A stretch of DNA of 64,000 nucleotides from an uncultured Oscillospiraceae bacterium (lineage in GTDB: Bacteria > Bacillota > Clostridia > Oscillospirales > Oscillospiraceae). Made by a program: the position numbers and the translations under genes. Below, in pieces: positions 44,753 through 52,581 of this stretch (the first letter of the stretch is position 1; each line of letters opens with the position of its first letter). The notes beneath the pieces were generated by a model. The model was not told the DNA's origin. It ran no database searches and saw nothing but the letters and a program-made list of their open reading frames with translations. The stretch is from NCBI GenBank assembly GCA_934597255.1, contig CAKTQV010000005.1:93202-157201 (forward strand), written 5' to 3'.

Positions 44753-45874
44753 ATGAATGATTTTAAGGCGGAAGCCGAAAGAAGATATACGCTGCTGCGC
44801 AGGGAAATGCAGGCACAGGGCGTCGAGGTCCTGGTGCTGTACAGCGCGCCCTGGAAAACGGAGATCGTACACTATGTCTCGGACTACCGGGCCTTCGGCC
44901 TGTGTGCCTGCGCGCTGCTGCCGCTGAGCGGAGACCCGGTGCTTTTTGTATCCGGGAAGGAGGAGCTGCCCCGCGCGCAGGGAAGCGCTTTCCTTTCGGA
45001 CGTGCGCGTTATGGACGGACTGGACATGAAAAAGCCGGCGGAGGCGGCGCGCGCCTTCGGCCGGACGGCGGCGATCGCCGGGCTGGAGACCATGAACCGG
45101 GCCCAGCATGCCGCTTTTGCCGCGCTTTTCGGCGAGGAGAACCTGCGCTCCGGCTGGCCCATCCTGGACAGGGCCGCGCTCATCAAATCCCCCGCGGAGA
45201 TCGAGATCATGCGCGCGTGCGCAAAAATCGCCGACATCGGCGAGCTTGCCATGGTCCGCGCCGCCCGGATCGGCGTCCGGGATTATGAGCTGGCCGCCGA
45301 GATCAACGCCGCGATGCTCGCCGCCGGCGCCGACGACAACTTCCAGATGACGTCGGCCGGCAAAATGCTTTCCTGTCTGCACATCCCGGGGAACGCCGTG
45401 CTGGAAAAGGGCGATTTTGTTATCGCGGAAATAACCCCCTTCCAGGGCAGCATCACCTATGCGGCACAGCGCTGCACCACGGTGAAGGTCGGCCGGGCCA
45501 GCGACACGGAAAGGCGCTGCTATGACATGCTGATCGAGGCGCTGGACGGAGCGATGAACACGATCCGGCCCGGCGTTCAGGCCAAGGAGGTCGCCCTGAT
45601 CCAGAATAAGATCATCGGCCGTTACGGCTACGAAAAATACTGCAATCCGCCGTTTATGCGCTCCCGCGGCCACAATCTGGGCCTCGGCACGATCGAGCTG
45701 ACGGTCGACAACGAGCTGGAGCTGCAGCCGGGCATGTGCATGGTGGTGCATCCGAATCAGTTCACGCCCGAGACGGGATATCTTGCCTGCGGCACGCATG
45801 TTCTGGTGACCGAAACGGGCTGCGAGCGGCTCAGCGCGCTGCCCACAAAACTGTACGAAGTCGAGGTGGACTGA
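44753..45874 (+). CDS. M24 (creatinase/aminopeptidase P)-fold protein without metal ligands, copy 1
   Basis: A 373-residue two-domain 'pita-bread' protein like Xaa-Pro aminopeptidase or creatinase. The metal carboxylates of M24 peptidases are lost. In the FVIAEITPFQGSITYAAQRC block the two Asp positions are Ala225 and Tyr236. The first Glu site is His333 (MVVHPNQF) and the last reads ACGTHVLV. The central His is kept in SRGHNLGLG. Creatinase is a known metal-free member of this fold and splits a C-N bond, so such a role is possible beside hydantoinase genes. The start is ATG 44753 with GGAG at 9 nt. Confidence 0.8.
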   Translation: MNDFKAEAERRYTLLRREMQAQGVEVLVLYSAPWKTEIVHYVSDYRAFGLCACALLPLSGDPVLFVSGKEELPRAQGSAFLSDVRVMDGLDMKKPAEAARAFGRTAAIAGLETMNRAQHAAFAALFGEENLRSGWPILDRAALIKSPAEIEIMRACAKIADIGELAMVRAARIGVRDYELAAEINAAMLAAGADDNFQMTSAGKMLSCLHIPGNAVLEKGDFVIAEITPFQGSITYAAQRCTTVKVGRASDTERRCYDMLIEALDGAMNTIRPGVQAKEVALIQNKIIGRYGYEKYCNPPFMRSRGHNLGLGTIELTVDNELELQPGMCMVVHPNQFTPETGYLACGTHVLVTETGCERLSALPTKLYEVEVD

Positions 45875-45876
45875 GC

Positions 45877-47001
45877 ATGAGTATAATAAGCGTCCCCATA
45901 CTGGTCCGCGGGCGTCATGTCATGGACAGCCAATACATGCCCGCGGAGGAGCTTCCGCGCCGCCGCGCCGCCATGGGCGGGCTGCTTGTCCGCCGCGGAC
46001 TGGACGGCGTTATCTGCTATGCCGACAGCAGCTGCAACGGCTACGTCGAGTATTTTACCAATTACAACTGCGCCACGCCCTTCACCAACGCGCTCTTTCT
46101 CCTGACGGCGGACGGCCGCAGCGTTCTGGTCGCCAGCGTTCCGCCCCGGGATACGCAGCGGATGCGGAACGGATTCATTCCGGACGACGTCGAATTGCTG
46201 ACCGTCGGCATGTCGCCGCTGGCCAACGATCATGTGGGCCGGAAGGCGGTCGAGTTTCTGTCCGAAAACGGTCTTACCGGAAAGCGCTGGGGCGGCATTA
46301 ATCTCGCCCGCTGCATGAAAAAGACGCTGGACGATCTGGAGAGCGCGCTGCCCCCCATCGCCGATCTGACGGCTGAATTTGAAGCGCTGCGCGCGGTGAA
46401 ATCCGCGGCGGAAATCGGGATCATCCGCCGGGCGGCGTCCCTTGCCAGAGAAGCCGCCCTGACACTGGCCGGCGCGTGCCGGGAGGGCGCGGAGGAATGC
46501 GCGGCCGCCGCGCAGGCCGACCGTCTGGCGCGCTGTGCAGGCGCCGAGGATATCCAGATCTTTATCGGCACGTCGGAAAGCGGCCGTTATCTGCGTCTGC
46601 CGCAGATGCGCCGCCTGCAAAAAGGCGAGATCGTAAAGATCCTCTGCCAGGTGCAGTATCTCCGCTACCGCGGGCTTTTTGCCACAACTGCGCTCGTCGG
46701 CGCGGACGGGCCGCAGCCGGAGGCTCTCGCCGAAGAATTCGGCTGCGCTCTCCGCCGCATCGTGCCCGGAGCCGCGTACAGCGGCGCGGAGCCGGACGCC
46801 GAGGCGGCCGGTCATTCCGCCATTCACGGCCTGGGGCTGGATCTGGCCGAAGCGCCGTGCGCGGCGTTTCCGTTTGCCGAATACGAGGAAAACATGGTGT
46901 TGGGCGTGCTGCTCGAATCGGACGGCGCGATGCTGGCCGACACCGTTGTGTGCACCGGGGCGGGCGGCCTTTCCCTGAGCGGAGCGGCCGCGGCGCAATA
47001 A
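45877..47001 (+). CDS. M24-fold protein without metal ligands, copy 2
   Basis: A 374-residue, strongly diverged tandem copy starting 2 nt after copy 1. The N-terminal domain (GVICYADSSCNGYVEYFTNY) and the linker EALRAVKSAAEIGIIRRAAS are recognisable. The catalytic domain reads IVKILCQVQYLRYRGLFATT, HSAIHGLGLDLAEAP, MVLGVLLES and LADTVVCTG, so all four carboxylate ligands are missing while the His region stays. It may pair with copy 1 as a heterodimer (M24 enzymes dimerise) or serve as a binding protein. GAGGTGG near the end of copy 1 is its ribosome site. Confidence 0.75.
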   Translation: MSIISVPILVRGRHVMDSQYMPAEELPRRRAAMGGLLVRRGLDGVICYADSSCNGYVEYFTNYNCATPFTNALFLLTADGRSVLVASVPPRDTQRMRNGFIPDDVELLTVGMSPLANDHVGRKAVEFLSENGLTGKRWGGINLARCMKKTLDDLESALPPIADLTAEFEALRAVKSAAEIGIIRRAASLAREAALTLAGACREGAEECAAAAQADRLARCAGAEDIQIFIGTSESGRYLRLPQMRRLQKGEIVKILCQVQYLRYRGLFATTALVGADGPQPEALAEEFGCALRRIVPGAAYSGAEPDAEAAGHSAIHGLGLDLAEAPCAAFPFAEYEENMVLGVLLESDGAMLADTVVCTGAGGLSLSGAAAAQ

Positions 47002-47021
47002 AAAAAGAAAGGCAGCGAATC

Positions 47022-48248
47022 ATGGGAAACAACGAAAAAAAGCTTCTGGCCTATGTGGGAACATGGCCGCTTACAAGGCAGACGCCGTCCCATCCCATCC
47101 CATCCGGCATCCACGTATTTGACGTGAACGCCGAAAGCGGAGAGCTCAGCGAGATACAGTACTGCGCCATGGACAAGATGACCAGCATGTTCTGCTTCTC
47201 GCCGGACGGACGGTTTCTCTACGCAACGGACGAGGACCGGAATACCGGCGGGCACTTTGCCGCCGGCGGAAGCGTCCTGTCCTTCGCCATCGACGGCGAA
47301 ACGGGACGGCTCTCCCACATCAACACGCGCTCGAGCGTCGGCGCCTGCCCGACCTATATCAACATCGACCGGACCGGCCGCTATGTCTTCGCGGCCAACC
47401 ACGGCACCAAGGAGCGCCTGATCCGCTCAAAAAGGCGGGGCGACGGCACGTTCTTCGTGGACACGATCAGCGACGAGGGCTCCGACGCCGTGTTCCGCAC
47501 CGGGCCGGACGGCGCCCTGTCCGAGGCGGTGGATGTGGTCGTTTTCCCGGACGTCAGCACAACGCCCGTTCCGATGGCCGTGGGCGTCCACCCGCACTGC
47601 GTCGTTCCCGACCCGACCAACCGCTTTCTTCTCACCTGCGAAAAGGGCGGCGACCGGATCTATGTCCACCGCATCGACCATGAAAGCGGGAAGCTGACGC
47701 CGGCGGAGCACCCCTATTTCACAACGCAGACCCATGCCGCGCCCCGGCACATCGTTTTCCACCCCACGCTTCCTTACTTCTTTGTGTGCTATGAGGTCGG
47801 CGGCGGCGTGGGCTCGTATCGCTTTGACCCGGACACGGGCCGCATAACCGAGCTGGACATGGCCTCCGCCTTTGGAGCCGGCTTTGGCCGCTACGACGGG
47901 CTGAACGCCGATATCGCGATACACGGAAGCGGCCGCTTCCTCTATGTTTCCGTGCGGACGGGCACGCTCTTTTTCCCGAACCCGAACGGCAGCCCTCCGG
48001 GCGCCGTCGCCGTGTTCTCCATCGACCCCGGCACGGGCGCGCTTACGCTCATCCAGCGCCTTGACACGCTGGGCGAAAACACCCGGGCGCTGGCCTTCAC
48101 GCCGGACTCGCGCTATCTTTTCGCCTGCAGCATAAAGGACGATCTCGTCGTCCGCTATTCCTGCGACCCGGACACCGGGCTGCTCTCCGACGCCCGGCCG
48201 GCCGCGCAGCTGCTGTGCCCGTCCAGCATCCATTTCCTGACCCTGTGA
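47022..48248 (+). CDS. Lactonase-like seven-bladed beta-propeller protein
   Basis: A 408-residue protein of the 6-phosphogluconolactonase-type propeller family: repeated blades such as MFCFSPDGRFLYATDEDRN, NIDRTGRYVFAANHGTKERL, HCVVPDPTNRFLLTCEKGGD, and AFTPDSRYLFACSIKDDLVV. There is no signal peptide, so it is cytosolic. Family members open sugar lactones or bind cyclic substrates. In this operon it would be expected to act on a cyclic intermediate, which is inference. The start is ATG 47022 with a weak GAAAGGC site, 20 nt after M24 copy 2. Confidence 0.8.
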   Translation: MGNNEKKLLAYVGTWPLTRQTPSHPIPSGIHVFDVNAESGELSEIQYCAMDKMTSMFCFSPDGRFLYATDEDRNTGGHFAAGGSVLSFAIDGETGRLSHINTRSSVGACPTYINIDRTGRYVFAANHGTKERLIRSKRRGDGTFFVDTISDEGSDAVFRTGPDGALSEAVDVVVFPDVSTTPVPMAVGVHPHCVVPDPTNRFLLTCEKGGDRIYVHRIDHESGKLTPAEHPYFTTQTHAAPRHIVFHPTLPYFFVCYEVGGGVGSYRFDPDTGRITELDMASAFGAGFGRYDGLNADIAIHGSGRFLYVSVRTGTLFFPNPNGSPPGAVAVFSIDPGTGALTLIQRLDTLGENTRALAFTPDSRYLFACSIKDDLVVRYSCDPDTGLLSDARPAAQLLCPSSIHFLTL

Positions 48249-48269
48249 TCCGCGGCGCATAACAAATCA

Positions 48270-48315
48270 GGCGCCCCGCCCGTCAGACATCATCTGACGG
48301 GCGGGGCGCCGTTTT
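48270..48315. terminator. Bidirectional terminator shared by two convergent catabolic operons
   Basis: Perfect 18-bp stem (48270-48287 with 48293-48310), loop catca, followed rightward by GTTTTAT. It lies 21 nt after the lactonase-like gene and 26 nt before the stop of the convergent reductase. Confidence 0.9.
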
Positions 48316-48336
48316 ATCCGCACGCTTCTGTTTTAT

Positions 48337-50361
48337 TCAGAGCTGGCTGGCCGCGCCGAACGCACTCCGGATCGATTTCTGCATATCGCCCGCGTCGTCC
48401 ACATCGCCGATCAGGCGGAAATAAGGCGCCGCCGACGCATACTTCAGCGCATCCTCCAGGCGGGGACGAACGCCGCCGGAGACGACAACGTCGTCTCCCT
48501 CCAGCGTGTGCTCCGCGCCCTCCGCGTCCACATAAGTGACCGTTTTGGCGGTCACCTTCACCGTGTTGGCATGGGTGATCCCCCGGATGTTGTCAAAGCG
48601 CTCCCAGTAGTGGGCCAGATAGGACTCGCCGGTCATCGGATGACAGGGCTTCACATACGCGATCGTGATGCTGTGCAGCGGCGACGCGTCCTTGGCGAGC
48701 ATATCCTGACGGGTCAGGCACATCACGTTATGGCCGTGCTGCGCAAGGTAGCAGGCCGTCTCGATCCCGGTCTCGGAGCAGCCGACCATGATAACGTTTT
48801 TGCCAAGCTCCGCCTCGCGGCCGATCACATCGTGGCAGGTCTTCAGCGCGGGGCTTCCGTCCGGCTTGTGCATGCCCTCGACGGCGGGCAGGACGGCCTC
48901 GGAGCCGGTCGCCGCAAGAACGGCGTCATAGCCGGCGGCGGAAAGCTCCTCCGGCGTCGGCTCACAGTTCAGCTTCACCTCGACGCCCTTGCGCTCCATT
49001 TCGGCGATCAGCCAGAGACGGTAATCCCGGAACGGCCACTTGAAAGAGAAGTAGTCGGCATGGAACAGCTGTCCGCCGAGATAGCCGGTCTTTTCAAACA
49101 GCGTGACCTTATGGCCGCGCTCGGCCGCCGTGATCGCCGCCTGCATGCCGGCGGGGCCGCCGCCGATGACCGCGACCTTCCGGACGGCCGTTACGGGCTG
49201 GACCATATGGGTATCCTTCAGCTCACAGCCGAATTCCGGGTTGACCGTGCACACGGACGTCCACGGGGCGCGCCGGCGTCCGTGGCAGCGGTTGCAGCGG
49301 ATACACGGGCGGATCTCCTCTCCCTTTTCCGCAAGGATCTTTTCAAAATAGTCCTTGTCGGTAAACTGGCCCCGGCCGATGCTGATCAGATCGCAGGCGC
49401 CGGAGCTCAGCAGCCGCTCCATCTCCCCGGGGTCCTGGAACGCGCCGGCGGCGGCCAGCGGGATGCTGACGCCGGCATCCTTCAGATACCGGATCATATT
49501 GATGCAGCGATGCTGCTCCTTGCGGAAGGTGTAGCCCGTGGGGTGGCTTTCCGTGATGTTCAGCTCGCGCACCGTAATAACGTCGCAGCGGCCCTCGGCC
49601 AGCTTGCAGAACGTGACCACATCGTCCAGCGTATACCCCGGGCTGACGTCCTCGGGCCGGCGGTCGGCCTCGACGGGAACGCCGTTGAGCATCGCATGGA
49701 CAATGAATTTTCTGCCGCACGCCTTTTTGACCGCGTCGAACAGCTCCATCATCATGCGGCAGCGGTTTTCTGTGCTGCCGCCGTATTCGTCGGTGCGGAT
49801 GTTCATATCCGCGTTGAGATCGTTGTAAATGTGCACCGCGATCCCGTCATAGCCCCAGCTTTTGAACTTCAGCGCGCGGGCGACCGCCTCGTCAATCGCG
49901 GCCCGGATCTCCTCCTTCGTCGCCATTTCCATCGGCGGCGCGGGCACAAAGCCTCTGGCCTCCTGGCGGAAGCGCGGCGACTTGCCGCCCAGATTCTTTC
50001 CCCTGGGCCATACGGGCATGCACATGGCAAGAACCTTGGAGCCGTAGAAATGAACGTCGTCCGCAAGCTGGCAGATGTAGTTCTGAACGGCCGGGTTTTT
50101 GGTGTCGAACGTATAGGAATGGGCAAAGTCGTGCGTGTCCGGCATCTGCCGCACGCCGGGCGTGTCCCGGATATCCGCGATCACAAGCGCGTTGCCGCGC
50201 CGGGCCATCTCCCGGTGAAAATGGATGAACATCTCGGTGGGAAAGTCCTCCGGCCCCTGGTTCTGATCCGGGGCGCATTTGGGATGAACCATGCGCGTGC
50301 GCAGAACGACGCCGTTCGGAAGAACGAACGGGGATATGAGAGTCTGATATCTGTGATTCAT
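48337..50361 (-). CDS. OYE-type FMN/4Fe-4S/FAD reductase, cluster paralogue 2
   Basis: A 674-residue reductase of the same architecture as the other copies: barrel start LISPFVLPNGVVLRTRMVHP, cluster Cys353-x2-Cys356-x2-Cys359-x11-Cys371, FAD motif VAVIGGGPAGMQAAITAAER, NAD domain VIMVGCSETGIETACYLAQH. The active-site stretch is shortened: VHIYNDLNADMNIRTDEYGG lacks the QFLSP segment of the canonical family. AAGGAG precedes ATG 50361. It is the last gene of the leftward importer-reductase unit. Confidence 0.87.
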   Translation of the reverse strand: MNHRYQTLISPFVLPNGVVLRTRMVHPKCAPDQNQGPEDFPTEMFIHFHREMARRGNALVIADIRDTPGVRQMPDTHDFAHSYTFDTKNPAVQNYICQLADDVHFYGSKVLAMCMPVWPRGKNLGGKSPRFRQEARGFVPAPPMEMATKEEIRAAIDEAVARALKFKSWGYDGIAVHIYNDLNADMNIRTDEYGGSTENRCRMMMELFDAVKKACGRKFIVHAMLNGVPVEADRRPEDVSPGYTLDDVVTFCKLAEGRCDVITVRELNITESHPTGYTFRKEQHRCINMIRYLKDAGVSIPLAAAGAFQDPGEMERLLSSGACDLISIGRGQFTDKDYFEKILAEKGEEIRPCIRCNRCHGRRRAPWTSVCTVNPEFGCELKDTHMVQPVTAVRKVAVIGGGPAGMQAAITAAERGHKVTLFEKTGYLGGQLFHADYFSFKWPFRDYRLWLIAEMERKGVEVKLNCEPTPEELSAAGYDAVLAATGSEAVLPAVEGMHKPDGSPALKTCHDVIGREAELGKNVIMVGCSETGIETACYLAQHGHNVMCLTRQDMLAKDASPLHSITIAYVKPCHPMTGESYLAHYWERFDNIRGITHANTVKVTAKTVTYVDAEGAEHTLEGDDVVVSGGVRPRLEDALKYASAAPYFRLIGDVDDAGDMQKSIRSAFGAASQL

Positions 50362-50476
50362 GCCTGATCTCCTTCAAATACAACAGCTTTATTCCGCGGA
50401 CCGCGTCCGCACAGTCTGCGAAGCACCCGGCAGCGGCACATGCTCCGCCGCCGGGCGCCCGCCATACAACGTCAAA

Positions 50477-52486
50477 TCAGATCTGGGAGGCCGCGCCAAG
50501 CGCCCGGCGCAGGTTGATCTGCAGATTGGTCGGCTTCTCGCAGTCGCCGATGACCATGAACTGATCGGCCGTCCCCGCATAGGCCAGCGCCTCGTCCACG
50601 CACGGCTTCATGCCGCCGGAGATCACGACCGAATCGCACTCCATGACATGCTCCTGTCCGTCCGCCGTCACATAGGTGACGCGGTTCGGCTCCACCTTCG
50701 TCGTGACCGCCTCCAGCGTCCAGCTGAGCCCGTCGCCCCAGAGATTCCGGCGCGCCCCGTACATCTCCCAGGCCGCGAACATATCCTCCGTCCCGTCCGG
50801 GCGGTTTTCCGCGTAGGCCATCGTGATGCCGTGCAGCTTGCCCGCGTCGGGCGCAAGCTCCTTCTGCCGGCTGAGAACGTGGACGACGTGGCCTTTTTCC
50901 ACCAGATGCATCGCCGTTTCAATGCCGGTTTCGGACCCGCCGATCAAAACCACGCTTTTACCGAGCTCGTCCTCACGGCCGTAAACGTCCAGACAGGTCT
51001 TCAGCCCGGCCGCGAGCTTGCCGTCCGCGCCTTTCATGCCCTCCACATCCGGGACGTTGGGCACGGCGCCCGTCGCCGCGATGACGGCGTCGTATCCCTG
51101 CGCCAGAAGCTCCTCCTTCGAAGGCGCGCAGTTGAGGACGATCCGGATATTCTCCCGCTTTTCGCACTGGGCGATCATCCAGTCCTTGAAGCGCCGTATC
51201 GGCCACTTGAAGGAGACGTAATCGCTGTGGAAAAGCTGGCCGCCCAGCTTGCCGGTCTTTTCGTAAAGCGTCACCTGATGGCCCCGGTCGGCGGCATACA
51301 TCGCCGCGTGCATACCGGTCGGGCCGCCGCCGATGACGGCCACGCGGCGCACGCCGGTGGGCGCGTCCACCATCCGGCCCATTTTCGCCTGCATGCCGAA
51401 CTTGGGGTTGACCGAGCAGACGCTGATCCACGGCCCGCGCAGAAGCCCGTGGCACTTGTTGCACAGAACGCAGGGGATGATGTCCTCGATGCGGTTTTCC
51501 TTGATCTTCTGGAAATAATCGCAGTCGGCAATGAAGCCGCGGGACTGGCTGATCAGATCCGCGCTTCCGTCCGCGATGTACCGATTGCTGACCTCCGGGT
51601 TCTGGAAGCCGCCGTTGAGCGCCACCTTCATCGTGTTGCCGCTGGCCTTGATCGCCCGGGCATATTCCACGCAGGGGTATACGTTTTCCTTGAAGTTGTA
51701 CCCGCTCGGATGGTTGAGCGGCGCATCCTTTTCGCGCAGGGACACGATGTCCACATAGCCCTCCAGCGCCTTCAGGAAGCGGACCACGTCCTCCACGGAG
51801 AACGCCCGGTGCTCCTCGCCGTGGATCTGGCCCTCGATCAGGAAGTCCTTCCCGAGCCTTTCCTTGATCCTGGCCGCCAGAAGCTTCATGAAGCTCGCCG
51901 CGTTTTCCGGCGTCTGCGCGCCGTACTTGTCCGTGCGGTGATTGGCGTGGGGATTGAGGAACCAGTCCATCATGAAGCAGACCATGTCATAGCCGCAGGT
52001 CTTGTACATCTCAAGGCTCTCGACGATCTCATCCACGGCCTGGAACATCATTTCCTCGGTTACGGCCTTCGTCTCCACTTTTCGGAGACCGGGCCGGGCG
52101 TAAATGGGATATCCGCCGCCGAAGCTGTATCCCTCCGGCCAGGAGAATTTCTTGACCACGCAGAGCTTGGAGCCGTAGAAGTGGATCTCGTCCGCCAGCG
52201 CGGAAAGATAGTTGGTCGTGCTGGGATCGCTCGTGTCGAAGCACTGCATGCGGATGCTGTCCTTCTCGCCTTCGATGCGCTGTTTCGGGTTGTTCCACTC
52301 CCAGAGATCGATATAGGCCGCGCCGCTCTTGGCCAGATTCGCATAGAAATTGCGGAATTCATCCGACGGCCAGGTCTCCGGCCCCTGCAGGAAGTGCGGG
52401 GACGCGTTGGGATAACACAGCCGGCTCTTCAGGACGACATTGCCAATCTTCAATGGAGAAAGCAGCGCGGAAACTCGTTCATTCAT
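50477..52486 (-). CDS. OYE-type FMN/4Fe-4S/FAD reductase, cluster paralogue 3
   Basis: A 669-residue reductase. Barrel start LSPLKIGNVVLKSRLCYPNA; cluster Cys339-x2-Cys342-x2-Cys345-x11-Cys357; FAD motif VAVIGGGPTGMHAAMYAADR. The active-site stretch reads FMMDWFLNPHANHRTDKYGA, so the usual GGS after the Asp is GAQ. This is the most diverged of the three barrels and suggests another substrate. Two adjacent paralogues could also form a mixed complex, as known for some paired family members. The ribosome site is weak (CAGGGG). Confidence 0.87.
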   Translation of the reverse strand: MNERVSALLSPLKIGNVVLKSRLCYPNASPHFLQGPETWPSDEFRNFYANLAKSGAAYIDLWEWNNPKQRIEGEKDSIRMQCFDTSDPSTTNYLSALADEIHFYGSKLCVVKKFSWPEGYSFGGGYPIYARPGLRKVETKAVTEEMMFQAVDEIVESLEMYKTCGYDMVCFMMDWFLNPHANHRTDKYGAQTPENAASFMKLLAARIKERLGKDFLIEGQIHGEEHRAFSVEDVVRFLKALEGYVDIVSLREKDAPLNHPSGYNFKENVYPCVEYARAIKASGNTMKVALNGGFQNPEVSNRYIADGSADLISQSRGFIADCDYFQKIKENRIEDIIPCVLCNKCHGLLRGPWISVCSVNPKFGMQAKMGRMVDAPTGVRRVAVIGGGPTGMHAAMYAADRGHQVTLYEKTGKLGGQLFHSDYVSFKWPIRRFKDWMIAQCEKRENIRIVLNCAPSKEELLAQGYDAVIAATGAVPNVPDVEGMKGADGKLAAGLKTCLDVYGREDELGKSVVLIGGSETGIETAMHLVEKGHVVHVLSRQKELAPDAGKLHGITMAYAENRPDGTEDMFAAWEMYGARRNLWGDGLSWTLEAVTTKVEPNRVTYVTADGQEHVMECDSVVISGGMKPCVDEALAYAGTADQFMVIGDCEKPTNLQINLRRALGAASQI

Positions 52487-52523
52487 ATGAAACCCCTGCC
52501 GTGCGGTATCGGCTTATACAGCA

Positions 52524-52558
52524 GCGAAAACGCCCACCGCCAAATTTATCGTTTTCGC
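52524..52558. repeat. Inverted repeat between the flavin reductase and OYE paralogue 3
   Basis: GCGAAAACG and CGTTTTCGC separated by 17 bp, in the 95-bp gap. It may fold in the leftward mRNA; there is no T-run. Confidence 0.4.
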
Positions 52559-52581
52559 CTCTTGTCGGAAATGCGGTTTAT

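Noticed and set aside
42818..45799. A 993-codon minus-strand open frame
   Set aside because: Antisense to hyuB and M24 copy 1; long only because of high GC content.
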